A stretch of DNA of 64,000 nt from Gemmatimonadota bacterium (lineage in GTDB: Bacteria > Gemmatimonadota > Gemmatimonadetes > Gemmatimonadales > Gemmatimonadaceae): the NCBI GenBank assembly GCA_016719105.1, contig JADKAQ010000019.1, forward strand, positions 124,001-188,000, given 5' to 3'. Shown piece by piece: positions 34,687 through 43,783 of the stretch. The notes beneath the pieces were generated by a model. That model made no database searches. It was not told the origin of the DNA and saw only the letters and a list, made by a program, of their open reading frames with translations. The position numbers and the translations under genes were made by a program. The first letter of the stretch is position 1; each line of letters opens with the position of its first letter.

Positions 34687-34798
34687 GCGCGCGGGAGATA
34701 CCCACAGAGCACCGTACTGTGAAAGCGAGACTTACGGGATCTGTCCACACGCCGAAAACGGGCGCAGGTATGTGAGGAGCGCAGATACCCTCAGGCAC

Positions 34799-34829
34799 GA
34801 AGGGCCCGCGCACCTCGCGCGGGCCCTTC
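34799..34829 (-). terminator. Strong hairpin, probable terminator of the SIMPL gene
   Basis: Perfect 13-base-pair inverted repeat (GAAGGGCCCGCGC / GCGCGGGCCCTTC) with a 5-base loop, 91 bases after the SIMPL gene stop reading leftward. No T tract follows, so it may be a stabilising structure rather than a classical intrinsic terminator. With the parS sites it fills most of the 34.50-34.92 kb gene-free stretch. Confidence 0.5.
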
Positions 34830-34920
34830 CCTCCTTCAGGCCAGAAGTTCGCCGAATTCGGCGATCGGCCCCTCTTTGGCCACTCGAATCGGGACGCCTC
34901 TCCCGACGCTCGGACAGCGC

Positions 34921-35667
34921 CTAGCGCGCCGGTACGAAGGTCCAGCGCGTGGTCACACTTACCGTCACCTTCTGCTCTCCCACCGCAACCGGCGTCTCCG
35001 CCCCTTCGGCTACCGCCATGGCCGCCATTCGCACGTTCGAATCGAACATCGGACGGGGGCCTCCAGCATCATTCGCCGAGATCTCGATTGGCGTGCCGAG
35101 TGACCCTCCCGCGGCACGGGCCATCACTTCCGCATCTGCCTTGGCTCGCGACACCGCACTTTCCAGCGCCGTGCGCCGAATGGCTTCGTACTTCGTCGAA
35201 TAGTAGCGGAGCCCCCCAACGGCGTTCGCGCCGGCGCCCAGTGCGACATCGATGTACGTCCCGACCTGACCGATCTTCTGCACGTCCACGACAACGGAGT
35301 TGCGGGCGATGTATCCCACCACCTGTCGCTGGCCGTTGTCGTAACGCTCGTCAGGGCCTACCGAGTAGCCCGACGTCGTCATGTGCTCAGCCAGGACCCC
35401 CTTTGCCCGGAGCGCCGCAATCACGGCCGTTTGAATGCGCGCGTTCTCGGCCCCCGCGCCGGCAGCCGTGGGCGCACGCGTCTCGACCGAGAGGTAGATC
35501 ATCCCTCGATCGGGAATGATGGTCGCCTCGCCAACGCCAGACGCGATGATCTGGGGAGGAGCCTGTGGTGACGACTGTGCGGTGCTGCTCAACGGAGTCA
35601 TTGCCAATGCGATAGCAGAGAGGGTGGGCACGGCGGCCAGAACGCGGAAACGGCGGAGAAGAGTCAT
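34921..35667 (-). CDS. SIMPL-domain (DUF541) exported protein
   Basis: 248 residues. A Sec signal peptide (core VPTLSAIALAMTPLSSTAQ) is followed by the SIMPL domain: GVGEATIIPDRGMIYLSVETRA, a typical Tyr-rich middle (YDNGQRQVVGYIARN), and the C-terminal VTVSVTTRW. These proteins are periplasmic or outer-membrane and related to E. coli YggE; function is often linked to oxidative or envelope stress but unproven. It is a monocistronic leftward gene, with the 237 bases upstream holding only its promoter region. Confidence 0.9.
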   Translation of the reverse strand: MTLLRRFRVLAAVPTLSAIALAMTPLSSTAQSSPQAPPQIIASGVGEATIIPDRGMIYLSVETRAPTAAGAGAENARIQTAVIAALRAKGVLAEHMTTSGYSVGPDERYDNGQRQVVGYIARNSVVVDVQKIGQVGTYIDVALGAGANAVGGLRYYSTKYEAIRRTALESAVSRAKADAEVMARAAGGSLGTPIEISANDAGGPRPMFDSNVRMAAMAVAEGAETPVAVGEQKVTVSVTTRWTFVPAR

Positions 35668-35904
35668 AATTAGTGCCTATGTGATACTAAATGGGTCGAC
35701 GCAACCGTACGGTTCGATCGGTCTGGCGTCACCCTATGGTACAATGATCTGTAAGCAACGGTCCGAAGTCGCGCCGAGGTCTTCCGTACGAGGGATGGAT
35801 GGGTGGGTGCGTCTCGCCTGCCGTCGTTTGGTGCGACGTGTCGTGTGGACGGCCGGGATTCCGTCAGGTGCAATCCAGCGACCCGCGCCGAAGCACGCGC
35901 ACGG

Positions 35905-38010
35905 CTAGTCCCGTCCGGAGCCCAGGCCCGAGGGGACGCCGCCAAGTGGTGTCGCGGACTGCCAGTCGTTGGCCAACGAGTCCGGCCGCAGGCGCTCGAG
36001 CACGAACTCGGCGCCGATCTCGCTGGACGCGGGACGCAGCAGGTAGAGCGGGCGCCCCGGGTACTGCTTGATGAGCAGCGTGTCACGCGCGTGGAGGTCG
36101 CGCGCGAAGACGTTGCTCCTGGACGGATACGCGAGCGTCGACGTGGCCAGCGTGAAGCCGGCGCGATCCTCGACAAGGCGCTTGGCGCAGTCGTCCGAGT
36201 ATGTGCTTCCCGGGAGGCCACGCAGCCACTTGTCGGGAGAGAGAATGCCGGTCTGCAAGCGGGCAGAATCGCCGGCCATGGCTTGCAACTGACGGTAGGC
36301 GTCCTGGTCGCGCACGTTCGATCGTTCGAGCTCACGTAGTGCCCCGTCGAGGACGCAGGCATCGACCGCGCGGTAGATCGACTCGGTCTGGCTGCGCGTG
36401 ACTCCGAGGGCCCACATGCGGGCGATCATCTGGGCCCCCCACGCTTCGCGGACGAAGACGATCGCGTTACGCACCCCCTGTCGTTCCGCGAGCGCATCAA
36501 AGTCGACGCGCATCGGGAGGAAGCCGCTCTTGTACTGGAGCGCCCGGTACGGGACGCTCATGAACGCGGCGATGACGAGGGCGCTGAGCGTCGCGAAGCC
36601 GACGCCACGATGCAGCAGTTCGCGCGAGGGAAAGCGCTCACGCAGTGCCGACGGCAAGCGCGCGCTCCACAGGACCAGCGCCGGGACGAGCAGAACGAAG
36701 TAGCGCGGTCCGAGATAGATGCCGTCGCCCCAGTAGGCGAAGTAGAGCGTGATCACGACGGCGCCGGTCGCCAGCAGGTATCGATCGAAGCGCTGCACCC
36801 GCGGGATGGCGAGCAGGGCAGCGATGGGGACGAGGAGCGACGGTCCCGGGAGCTCGAAGAGGTTGGTCTGAAGGCGCAGGAAATAGAGGTTGATGAGCTC
36901 AAGTCCGCGCGCCGGGGTGTGAGGCGCTCCCCAAGGCGATTCGTGAAAGCCGAGTCCGTGGCTCTTTCCCCAGAGCAGCTCGAAGGGGAAGGTGAGGGGA
37001 TGCCCGGTCAGCTGCCGGTTGTACCAGAGCACTCCGAGCAGCGGGATGGCGATCGCGACTCCGGCGGCGAGCAGCTCGGGGAGGCGCGAGGGCCGCTTGA
37101 CGGTGCGCCACAGCATCCAGATCCCGGCGGGGACGGCGAAGGAGATCGCGTCCATCGGGCGCATGGAGGCTGGGAGGCCAAGCATGAAGCCAGCGAGTGC
37201 GGCCCACCCGATGTGGGTCGCTTCGTCCTCGGTCTGCCGCACGAGCGCATACATCGCGACGAGCAGGCAGGTCATCACCGGCACGTGATTCATGTACGAG
37301 CCGGAGAGGAAGACGACAAAGGGAGAGAACGCAAAGAGCAGGGTGGCGGCCAACGACACGGCCGGTCGCGTTTCGATGCGACGCGCGAGCCCCCAGAAGA
37401 CGACGGCTGAGGTGGCGCCGAGGAGTGGGTGGGTGAGCCAGGGGACGCCGAGGAGGATCCCCGGAAGGAGGACCAGCGGCCCCCCCGGCGGGAAGTGCGT
37501 GAAGTACTTCCCGCCGAAGTCGATCACGTGCAACGCGCTGAAGAACTCCGGATGACGCGGTGGATCGATCCAGAGCTTCCCCTGCGCGAAGATGCGCGCG
37601 TTGAGAAACGTGTCGATCTCGTCGATGAGGAGCGGGCGCCCGGAGAGAACCCAGAGCGCGGCGAAGAGGTAGACACCGAGTGCGACGCCAAAGAGCAGGA
37701 CACCGGTGCGTGCCGGCCGAGCGTGGGCGACGCGCACGACGCCGGCGAAGAAGCCGGGACGCCAGAGTGGTGCGCGCCGCGAGAGAATGGTCAGGACGGC
37801 GGCACACCCGGCAACGATGAGCAGGCCGTTGAGCCACTCACCCATGAAGTGGCCGTAGTTCTCGAAGGCATGCCCGCCCTCGATCCAGTTGGCAAACGGG
37901 ACGAAGCCGAGAATCGCCATGACCAGCGCCGCGAGTCGCATCGCGGCAATCGCCAGTTGGGGGCGCCCGCGCGGGCGCGACGACGGGGAGGGCGAGTGGT
38001 CTGCAGGCAT
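35905..38010 (-). CDS. Large multi-span membrane protein, glycosyltransferase (PMT/GT39-like) type
   Basis: 701 residues from ATG 38010; a longer frame runs into the mnmG 3' end and is rejected. About 11-12 membrane segments occupy residues 20-500. Between the first helices, a loop contains LIDEIDTFLNARIFAQGKLW, an acidic first loop as in GT-C glycosyltransferases, then HFPPGGP. The C-terminal about 180 residues are soluble, with VFVREAWGAQMIARM and DDCAKRLVEDRAG. The acceptor and donor are unknown. It lies 61 bases after mnmG. Confidence 0.7.
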   Translation of the reverse strand: MPADHSPSPSSRPRGRPQLAIAAMRLAALVMAILGFVPFANWIEGGHAFENYGHFMGEWLNGLLIVAGCAAVLTILSRRAPLWRPGFFAGVVRVAHARPARTGVLLFGVALGVYLFAALWVLSGRPLLIDEIDTFLNARIFAQGKLWIDPPRHPEFFSALHVIDFGGKYFTHFPPGGPLVLLPGILLGVPWLTHPLLGATSAVVFWGLARRIETRPAVSLAATLLFAFSPFVVFLSGSYMNHVPVMTCLLVAMYALVRQTEDEATHIGWAALAGFMLGLPASMRPMDAISFAVPAGIWMLWRTVKRPSRLPELLAAGVAIAIPLLGVLWYNRQLTGHPLTFPFELLWGKSHGLGFHESPWGAPHTPARGLELINLYFLRLQTNLFELPGPSLLVPIAALLAIPRVQRFDRYLLATGAVVITLYFAYWGDGIYLGPRYFVLLVPALVLWSARLPSALRERFPSRELLHRGVGFATLSALVIAAFMSVPYRALQYKSGFLPMRVDFDALAERQGVRNAIVFVREAWGAQMIARMWALGVTRSQTESIYRAVDACVLDGALRELERSNVRDQDAYRQLQAMAGDSARLQTGILSPDKWLRGLPGSTYSDDCAKRLVEDRAGFTLATSTLAYPSRSNVFARDLHARDTLLIKQYPGRPLYLLRPASSEIGAEFVLERLRPDSLANDWQSATPLGGVPSGLGSGRD

Positions 38011-38071
38011 GAGGGAGATGGGTGCCCGCGACCCGGGCTTCACGTCACGCGGCGCGATGGGTGCGCCACCC

Positions 38072-40006
38072 TCAGGACGCGCTGTCGGCCTTCCCCGCAA
38101 CGCGGCGGTGGCGCTCCACTTCGAGCACGAGATTCTGCAGGTCGTTGGGGGAGACGCCAGGGATGCGCGAGGCCTGTGCAAGCGAACGAGGGCGCTGCAT
38201 GGCGAGCTTCTGCCGTGCCTCGAACGAGACCGATTGCATGGACTCGTAAGGCAAGTCGAGTTCGAGGGCGAAGTGCCCCATGCGGCGCATCTTGTCGGCC
38301 TGCACGCGCTCGCGCTCGAAGTAGCCGGCGTACTTGATCTGCAACTCCGTCGTGACGACGGCGTCGAGGGCGATGTCGCCGCCCACTCCAGTGAGCGCGA
38401 AGAGATCGCGGAGCTGCACGTCCTGCCGGCGCGCGAGCTCGACGACCTTGAGGGAGTGCGCGATGGGGCTGCCCCCCGTTCCGGCGAGGTGCGGATTCGC
38501 CTGCTCCGGGCGAATGCTGGTCGCGGTGGCGAGGCGCATGGCGCGGTCCTCGTCGTCGAGGCGCCGCGCGACAATCGCCGCCTCTCCTTCTGTGAAGAGG
38601 GCGCGCTCGAGGGCTATTGGCGCGAGGCGCCTGAGGGCGTTGTCCTGTCGCACCGTGAGCCGGAACTCGGAACGCGACGTGAAGAGCCGGTACGGCTCGT
38701 CCACACCCCGGTGGACGAGGTCGTCGACGAGGACGCCGATGTAGGATGTCTCGCGCCCGAGGTAGAGCGGTTCCCTGCCGGTGGCCGCGAAGGCGGCGTT
38801 GAGGCCGGCGACGACTCCTTGACCAGCCGCCTCCTCGTAGCCCGTGGTGCCGTTGATCTGCCCGGCGAAATAGAGTCCGGCGACGGCGCGCACCTGCAGC
38901 GAGGCATCGAGCTGCGTCGGCGGGAAATAGTCGTACTCGATCGCGTAGCCTGCGCGGGTCATGCGCACGTTCTCAAGCCCAGGAATCGTGCGCAGGACCT
39001 CGAGCTGGACCGGGGCGGGGAGCGAGGTCGACATCCCGTTGACGTAGAGCTCGGCGGTGTCGTGCCCTTCGGGCTCCAAGAAGACCTGGTGTCGCTCGGC
39101 GGCAGGGAATCGGACGATCTTGTCTTCGACCGACGGACAATAGCGCGGGCCTCGCGACGCGATAGCGCCGCCGTACATCGCCGACTTCGCGATGTTCTCT
39201 TCTACGATCTTCTTGCCAGCATCGCCGAGGTACGTAATCCAGCAATCGAGCTGCTCAGGGTGTCTTGTGCCGCTGTTGTGGCGCCTAGGCGTCTCCCAGA
39301 AGTGAGACCATGAGTAGTCGAAAAGTTCGACTTCACTTCCCTGCCGTTCGAGCGAATGGATGCTGACGCTGCGGCCGTCGATGCGCGGCGGGGTCCCTGT
39401 CTTGAATCGCCCGACCTCGAGTCCCGACCGCTCGAGCTGCTCGGCCAGATGCAGGGCGGCCCCTTCGCCCGCGCGGCCGCCGGAGATCCTCGTCTCCGTC
39501 CCGATATGGATCCGGCCGCGCAGGAAGGTCCCGGCCGTGATGACGATGGCGCGGGCGCCAAATCGGCGCCCTTCGAGTGTCTCGACCCCGTAGACGGTTC
39601 GCCCGGCATCGTCCATCAGGAGGCGCGCGACCGTCCCCTGAATGGTCTGCAGCCCCGGATGCTGCTCGATGAGGGAGCGAACGGCCCGACGATACAGGCC
39701 TCGGTCGCACTGGGCGCGTGGGGCCCAGACGGCGGCCCCCTTTCCGCGATTGAGCATGCGGAACTGGAGCATGGCGAGGTCGGTGGCCCGGGCCATGATC
39801 CCGCCGAGTGCGTCGACTTCGCGAACCACCGTCCCCTTCGCCACGCCGCCGATGGCGGGGTTGCACGACATCTGGCCAATCGTCTCGAGCGCGCTCGTAA
39901 TGAGCGCGACGCTGGCACCGGCACGGGTGGCGGCGACCGCGGCCTCGGTTCCGGCGTGGCCGGCCCCGACGACGATGACATCGAAATCCTGCTCGTGAGC
40001 GGACAT
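38072..40006 (-). CDS. mnmG: tRNA uridine-5-carboxymethylaminomethyl synthesis enzyme MnmG
   Basis: 644 residues. N-terminal FAD site VVGAGHAGTEAAVAAT, followed by the GidA signature MSCNPAIGGVAKG, GTFLRGRIHIG and the C-terminal helical domain. FAD-dependent partner of MnmE (3.5-4.9 kb) in wobble uridine modification. mnmG is often adjacent to parAB and rsmG; here rsmG is missing and a membrane protein and SIMPL gene intervene before parAB. Leftward orientation. Confidence 0.97.
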   Translation of the reverse strand: MSAHEQDFDVIVVGAGHAGTEAAVAATRAGASVALITSALETIGQMSCNPAIGGVAKGTVVREVDALGGIMARATDLAMLQFRMLNRGKGAAVWAPRAQCDRGLYRRAVRSLIEQHPGLQTIQGTVARLLMDDAGRTVYGVETLEGRRFGARAIVITAGTFLRGRIHIGTETRISGGRAGEGAALHLAEQLERSGLEVGRFKTGTPPRIDGRSVSIHSLERQGSEVELFDYSWSHFWETPRRHNSGTRHPEQLDCWITYLGDAGKKIVEENIAKSAMYGGAIASRGPRYCPSVEDKIVRFPAAERHQVFLEPEGHDTAELYVNGMSTSLPAPVQLEVLRTIPGLENVRMTRAGYAIEYDYFPPTQLDASLQVRAVAGLYFAGQINGTTGYEEAAGQGVVAGLNAAFAATGREPLYLGRETSYIGVLVDDLVHRGVDEPYRLFTSRSEFRLTVRQDNALRRLAPIALERALFTEGEAAIVARRLDDEDRAMRLATATSIRPEQANPHLAGTGGSPIAHSLKVVELARRQDVQLRDLFALTGVGGDIALDAVVTTELQIKYAGYFERERVQADKMRRMGHFALELDLPYESMQSVSFEARQKLAMQRPRSLAQASRIPGVSPNDLQNLVLEVERHRRVAGKADSAS

Positions 40007-40202
40007 ACCGTGATGAAGCTAATCCTGCCTCCCGCTTACACCCACCGGGATGCGGAGTTAGAGTGCCGAGCGATCCGGACGTCGCATCGATCCCATGCGA
40101 TTGCCGCGCAGTGTGTGAGCGCGCGCGTCTGCGTGCGTGTCCTTGCGTGTACGCGCGCCAGTGGGCGCGCCGCCTGAACCAGACCTTCAGCCGATTGCCC
40201 CG

Positions 40203-40505
40203 ATGCCGCTCTATCTCCCCGCTGGCCATCCGGCCCTGATCATTCGCAAGGACGCGTTCGAGCGGAGCGGGTTGACCCGCGCGGCGATCGACGAGCGGCT
40301 TGGGCTGACCGCCGACGAGTTTCGCGTGGAAGGGGCGCTGGTGTGCATCGGTCCCATCCCGGAGGACGATGCGATGCAGGACCTGATCGCCGACCTTGAA
40401 GACGCCGGACTGACGTACTTCGAGGACTTCTTCGAACTCACCGGCAACTGGCCCGATTGGCTCGACGTACACGTGATGGCGCGTCGCGAGGGGCCACCAT
40501 CGTAA
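40203..40505 (+). CDS. Small acidic protein of unknown function
   Basis: 100 residues from ATG 40203, beginning MPLYLPAGHPALIIRKDAFE. Contains a predicted helix-rich, strongly acidic centre (PEDDAMQDLIADLEDAGLTYFEDFFE) and ends in a tail with WLDVHVMARREGPP. Uniform length and coding-like composition support a real gene. No motif recognised. The Gly-Leu-Thr-Tyr-Phe-Glu region could form a dimer interface; that is a guess. It converges with the zinc-ribbon gene. Confidence 0.65.
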   Translation: MPLYLPAGHPALIIRKDAFERSGLTRAAIDERLGLTADEFRVEGALVCIGPIPEDDAMQDLIADLEDAGLTYFEDFFELTGNWPDWLDVHVMARREGPPS

Positions 40506-40550
40506 GGCGCTCGGCGTGTGCGGCCGAGTGGCACGGGATGGGGGACGTGC

Positions 40551-40823
40551 CTAACGCTTCCCGGTGAACTGTCGCGAGGGGGTCGGTTCGGAGAGCGGCC
40601 CCCGGCGCAGCAGGCCGTGCCACCCGCAGGTGATGCACCAACTCTTCCGGAACCAGGGGAGGATGCGATCGAAGAGCACCGACTCCACGCGTAGCGTGGG
40701 GTGATCGCAGTTGGGGCAGCGGTCGCCGCGCGGCAGGATGAAGAGGAACGCCACGGTCGCGACGACGAACCGAAGGACGACGAGTCCTCCGAAGATCGCG
40801 ACAAAGAGCAGGGCGTCACTCAT
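40551..40823 (-). CDS. Small membrane protein with a zinc ribbon
   Basis: 90 residues from ATG 40823. A hydrophobic helix (LLFVAIFGGLVVLRFVVATVAFLFIL) is followed by a four-Cys zinc ribbon: CPNC and, 25 residues on, CITC, with intervening basic sequence. The C-terminus is Arg-rich. A longer frame into the YheT gene was rejected. Function unknown. Confidence 0.75.
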   Translation of the reverse strand: MSDALLFVAIFGGLVVLRFVVATVAFLFILPRGDRCPNCDHPTLRVESVLFDRILPWFRKSWCITCGWHGLLRRGPLSEPTPSRQFTGKR

Positions 40824-40878
40824 CGGCACATCACGAGAGGAGAAGTCGAGGGGAAGCGCGCGACCGGCGCCACCTATC

Positions 40879-41940
40879 CTAACGTCCGAAGGGAGAACCC
40901 TCCATAGCGCTGCGTGCCTGCGTGCCGGCCATGGCAAGCTGGGCCGCGGCGAATTCAGGGATGCGGCGCTCCATGTAGTACGTGACACGTGCCGGGCTTC
41001 GCCCTTCGACGAAACCGACGTGGCCGCCACGCGCGGGGAACTCGAGGTGGAGCGCGGGGTTGCCGGCGGCGATCCGGGCCACGTCGTCGAGGACATCCGG
41101 GGGATGGAAGGGATCGTCCCGGGCGCTCAGGAGGAGTGTGGGGACGCGGATGTCCCGGAGGTACCGGATCGACGAGGAGCGATAGTAGTAATCGGCGGCG
41201 TCGCGAAAGCCGTGGACGACCGAGGTGAAGGCATCGTCGAACGACCAGAGCGAGCGGGCGGCGAGGACGCGTGCCGGGTCGGCGATGCCGGGGTGCTGGC
41301 GAATCTTCTCGACGGCCTTGCTCCGGAGCGACTTGAGGAAGTTCCAGGCGTAGACGCGCGAGAGGCCGCGGTCGATCTGCGCGCAGGAGCGCGCGAGGTC
41401 GAAGGGGGCCGAGACGGCGACGGCGGCCTGCACGCGTCCCACCGCGTCGCGCCCTTGCTCGCCCAGCCACTTGAGGAGGACGTTCGCGCCTAACGACACG
41501 CCGGCCAGGATGAGCGGCGTGCCCGGGCGCTCATCGAGGAGGCGCCCGACGACGTGCGCGAGGTCGGTGGTCTCGCCCGAGTGGTAGGAGCGTGGCGCGC
41601 GATTGAGTTCGCCGTTGCAGCTCCTGAACAGGAGGAGATTGGCCTGCCACCCGGCGCGTTGCGCCTCGCGGAGTGTCCCGGCGGCATAGTGCGATCGCAT
41701 CGATCCCTCGAGCCCGTGGAGCAGCAGGAAGGTCGGGGCGGTTGGGGGAGCGGCAAGGCGCATCAGGTCGAGCACGTCGCCGTCCGGGGTGTCCCATCGC
41801 TCGATGCGCGCATCCAACGGCGGCGGCGTGCGGAAGAACTTCCCCCACATCGTGCTCGCGTGGGGGTTGGTGAGCCACCACGCCGGGCGAAAGGCGGAGT
41901 CCGAGGCGGGGACGGGGAGTGGACGGAACGGCGACGACAC
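40879..41940 (-). CDS. YheT-family alpha/beta hydrolase
   Basis: 353 residues from GTG 41940; ATG 42060 adds a Pro/Ser-rich stretch that looks untranslated. N-terminal FRPAWWLTNPHASTMWGKFF is the YheT hallmark; LLLHGLEGSMRSHY carries the oxyanion loop. The nucleophile elbow is GVSLGANVLL (Ser), the acid is in SARDDPF, and the catalytic His is in RGGHVGF. The family are esterase-like enzymes of unresolved substrate. It is divergent from the DGPF-ECF42 operon. Confidence 0.9.
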   Translation of the reverse strand: MSSPFRPLPVPASDSAFRPAWWLTNPHASTMWGKFFRTPPPLDARIERWDTPDGDVLDLMRLAAPPTAPTFLLLHGLEGSMRSHYAAGTLREAQRAGWQANLLLFRSCNGELNRAPRSYHSGETTDLAHVVGRLLDERPGTPLILAGVSLGANVLLKWLGEQGRDAVGRVQAAVAVSAPFDLARSCAQIDRGLSRVYAWNFLKSLRSKAVEKIRQHPGIADPARVLAARSLWSFDDAFTSVVHGFRDAADYYYRSSSIRYLRDIRVPTLLLSARDDPFHPPDVLDDVARIAAGNPALHLEFPARGGHVGFVEGRSPARVTYYMERRIPEFAAAQLAMAGTQARSAMEGSPFGR

Positions 41941-42038
41941 AGCGAGGTTTGGCGAGCGCGATGAAGAGCGAAGCAGCGAGGGACGGCCTTTCCCGTGATC
42001 CGCCGCGGGTCCCCTTTGGGGCGACCCATCAGGGACGA

Positions 42039-42065
42039 TGTCGAGTACAGGCGCCGCCATCCGTC
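42039..42065 (+). promoter_or_regulatory. Candidate ECF42-dependent promoter of the DGPF-sigma operon
   Basis: TGTCGA at 42039-42044, a 17-base spacer, then CGTC at 42062-42065. This matches the ECF42 target consensus as I recall it (TGTCGA in the -35, CG[A/T]C in the -10). It is 61 bases before the first gene of the operon, on the correct strand, which supports positive autoregulation. Confidence 0.65.
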
Positions 42066-42125
42066 AATCGGAGTGAAGGCGATCGCATGGTGCGGTCGTT
42101 CCCACCGTCATCCATAGAGGACCCG

Positions 42126-42473
42126 ATGGCCAAGTATATCCTGCTCCTGCACGAGAACCCGGCGAACTACACCGACCTGGGCCCCGCCGACATGCAGGCG
42201 ATGATCGAACGCTACTCCGCGTGGGGGCGCTCGATTGCCGAGGCCGGGAAGATGCACTCCGGCATGAAGCTGGGGGACAACGGCGGCTGGCACATGCGCC
42301 GCGGCGGTTCCGGGATTGCCGTCACCGATGGACCGTACGCCGAGGCGAAGGATGTGGTGGGCGGCTTCTACGTGATCGAGGCGGCCGACGATGCCGAGGC
42401 GCAGTCGATCGCTGGCGGGTGTCCGCACCTGGAGCGCGGGTGGATCGAGATTCGCCCCATCGATATCGGGTGA
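42126..42473 (+). CDS. YCII-related DGPF-domain protein
   Basis: 115 residues from ATG 42126. The signature TDGPYAEAKDVVGGFYVIEA is intact, with an N-terminal KYILLLHENPANY. DGPF/YCII proteins are small dimeric ferredoxin-like folds typically encoded next to ECF42 sigma factors; their activity is unknown. The stop overlaps the GTG of the sigma gene by 4 bases (GTGA), so translation is coupled. A candidate ECF42 promoter precedes it. Confidence 0.93.
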   Translation: MAKYILLLHENPANYTDLGPADMQAMIERYSAWGRSIAEAGKMHSGMKLGDNGGWHMRRGGSGIAVTDGPYAEAKDVVGGFYVIEAADDAEAQSIAGGCPHLERGWIEIRPIDIG

Positions 42474-43783
42474 GCGAGGTGCGCACCGGCCCGACCGAGG
42501 GAGAGGCAGCTGGCGGCGACGATTCGGTTCAGTTGCTCGTCGCCAACCTCTTTCGCCGGTCGGCCGGTGCAATCGTGGCGGGGCTCGCGAGGCGCTACGG
42601 ACTGGAGCAGTTGGCGATGGTCGAGGACGCGGTGCAGGACGCCCTCCTCGAGGCACTGCGTCGTTGGCCGTTCGAGGGGGTGCCGCGCGAACCGGCGGCG
42701 TGGCTGCGCACCGTGGCGGAGCGAAAGGCGCTCGATGTGCTGCGCCGTGGCGCGGTGCTGGAGCGAAAGCTGGCGGTCGCGATGGATCCGGACGACACGG
42801 CCGATGCGGACCGTGTTCGCGGGGACGACGCGGGCCTCTTCGATGATGACGTACTGGGGATGCTGTTCGCGTGTTGCACGCCGGCGCTGGAGCGCGAGGC
42901 CGCGGTGGCCCTCACACTATCGGTGGTGGCCGGCTTCACGGCGCGAGAAGTAGCGCAGGCCTTTCTCGTGAGCGAGGCGACGATGGCGCAGCGCCTGGTG
43001 CGTGCCAAGCGTCGGCTGCGGGAGAGCGGCGCGCGCGTCGTGATTCCCACTGATGCCGAGGAACTGGCGACGCGTCTTCCGCGCGTGCTCGGCGTCGTCT
43101 ACCTGATGTTCAACGAGGGGTACGACGCCACCGAAGGGGACGCGCTGGTGCGCGAAGACCTCTGCGGCGAGGCGACGCGGCTGGCGCTGCTGTTGGCCGA
43201 TCATCCGGCGACGACCACCCCGGAGGTCCACGCGTTGGCGGCGCTACTGCTGTTCCAGCTGGCGCGGCTGTCCTCACGGACGGAGGGGGATGGAGCGCCG
43301 GTCCTGCTCGAATCGCAGGATCGCACGCGCTGGGACCGCAGGTTGATTGCGGAGGGCTTTCGGCAGTTGGAGAAGGCGGGGCGCGGCGATCGACTGACCT
43401 CGCTGCACCTGCAGGCGGAGATCGCGTCGCGGCACTTGCTGGCGGTCCAGTTCGACCAGACCGACTGGGATGGGCTGCTGCGGGCGTACGACCTCTTGCT
43501 GGAGTGCGAGCCGACGCTGGTGGTGCGCGTGAATCGCGCGGTGGTGGTGGGGCAGCGGTTCGGCGCCGCCGCCGCATTGCTGGCGCTGGAGGAGGCGTCG
43601 CGCGACCCGGCGGCGAGTGGCTATCGCTGGTTCTTCGCGGTGCGTGGGCACTTCCGCGCCAAGGCGGGGGATGCGGAGGGGGGGCGACAGGATCTGCGGC
43701 GTGCGTCGGCACTCACGCGCAGCACGCCGTTGGTACGCTGGCTGGAGGAGCGCCACGCGGCCCTGTTAGACTCCTCTGCATGA
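42470..43783 (+). CDS. ECF42-type RNA polymerase sigma factor with TPR-like C-terminal extension
   Basis: 437 residues from GTG 42470. Region 2 (about 15-80) has AMVEDAVQDALLEALRRWP; region 4 (about 125-180) has LTLSVVAGFTAREVAQAF and ATMAQRLVRAKRRLRE. A roughly 250-residue helical extension follows, with LATRLPRVLGVVYLMFNEGYDA, the DUF6596 signature, then repeats of helical hairpins. ECF42 sigmas have no anti-sigma factor and are controlled through this tail. The gene is coupled on both sides by 4-base overlaps, to the DGPF gene upstream and the ArsC-fold gene downstream. Confidence 0.94.
   Translation: MSEVRTGPTEGEAAGGDDSVQLLVANLFRRSAGAIVAGLARRYGLEQLAMVEDAVQDALLEALRRWPFEGVPREPAAWLRTVAERKALDVLRRGAVLERKLAVAMDPDDTADADRVRGDDAGLFDDDVLGMLFACCTPALEREAAVALTLSVVAGFTAREVAQAFLVSEATMAQRLVRAKRRLRESGARVVIPTDAEELATRLPRVLGVVYLMFNEGYDATEGDALVREDLCGEATRLALLLADHPATTTPEVHALAALLLFQLARLSSRTEGDGAPVLLESQDRTRWDRRLIAEGFRQLEKAGRGDRLTSLHLQAEIASRHLLAVQFDQTDWDGLLRAYDLLLECEPTLVVRVNRAVVVGQRFGAAAALLALEEASRDPAASGYRWFFAVRGHFRAKAGDAEGGRQDLRRASALTRSTPLVRWLEERHAALLDSSA

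Noticed and set aside
35670..36362. Reverse-strand frame of 230 codons near the SIMPL gene
   Set aside because: It overlaps the C-terminus of the membrane glycosyltransferase-like gene in another frame and has no coding-like features.
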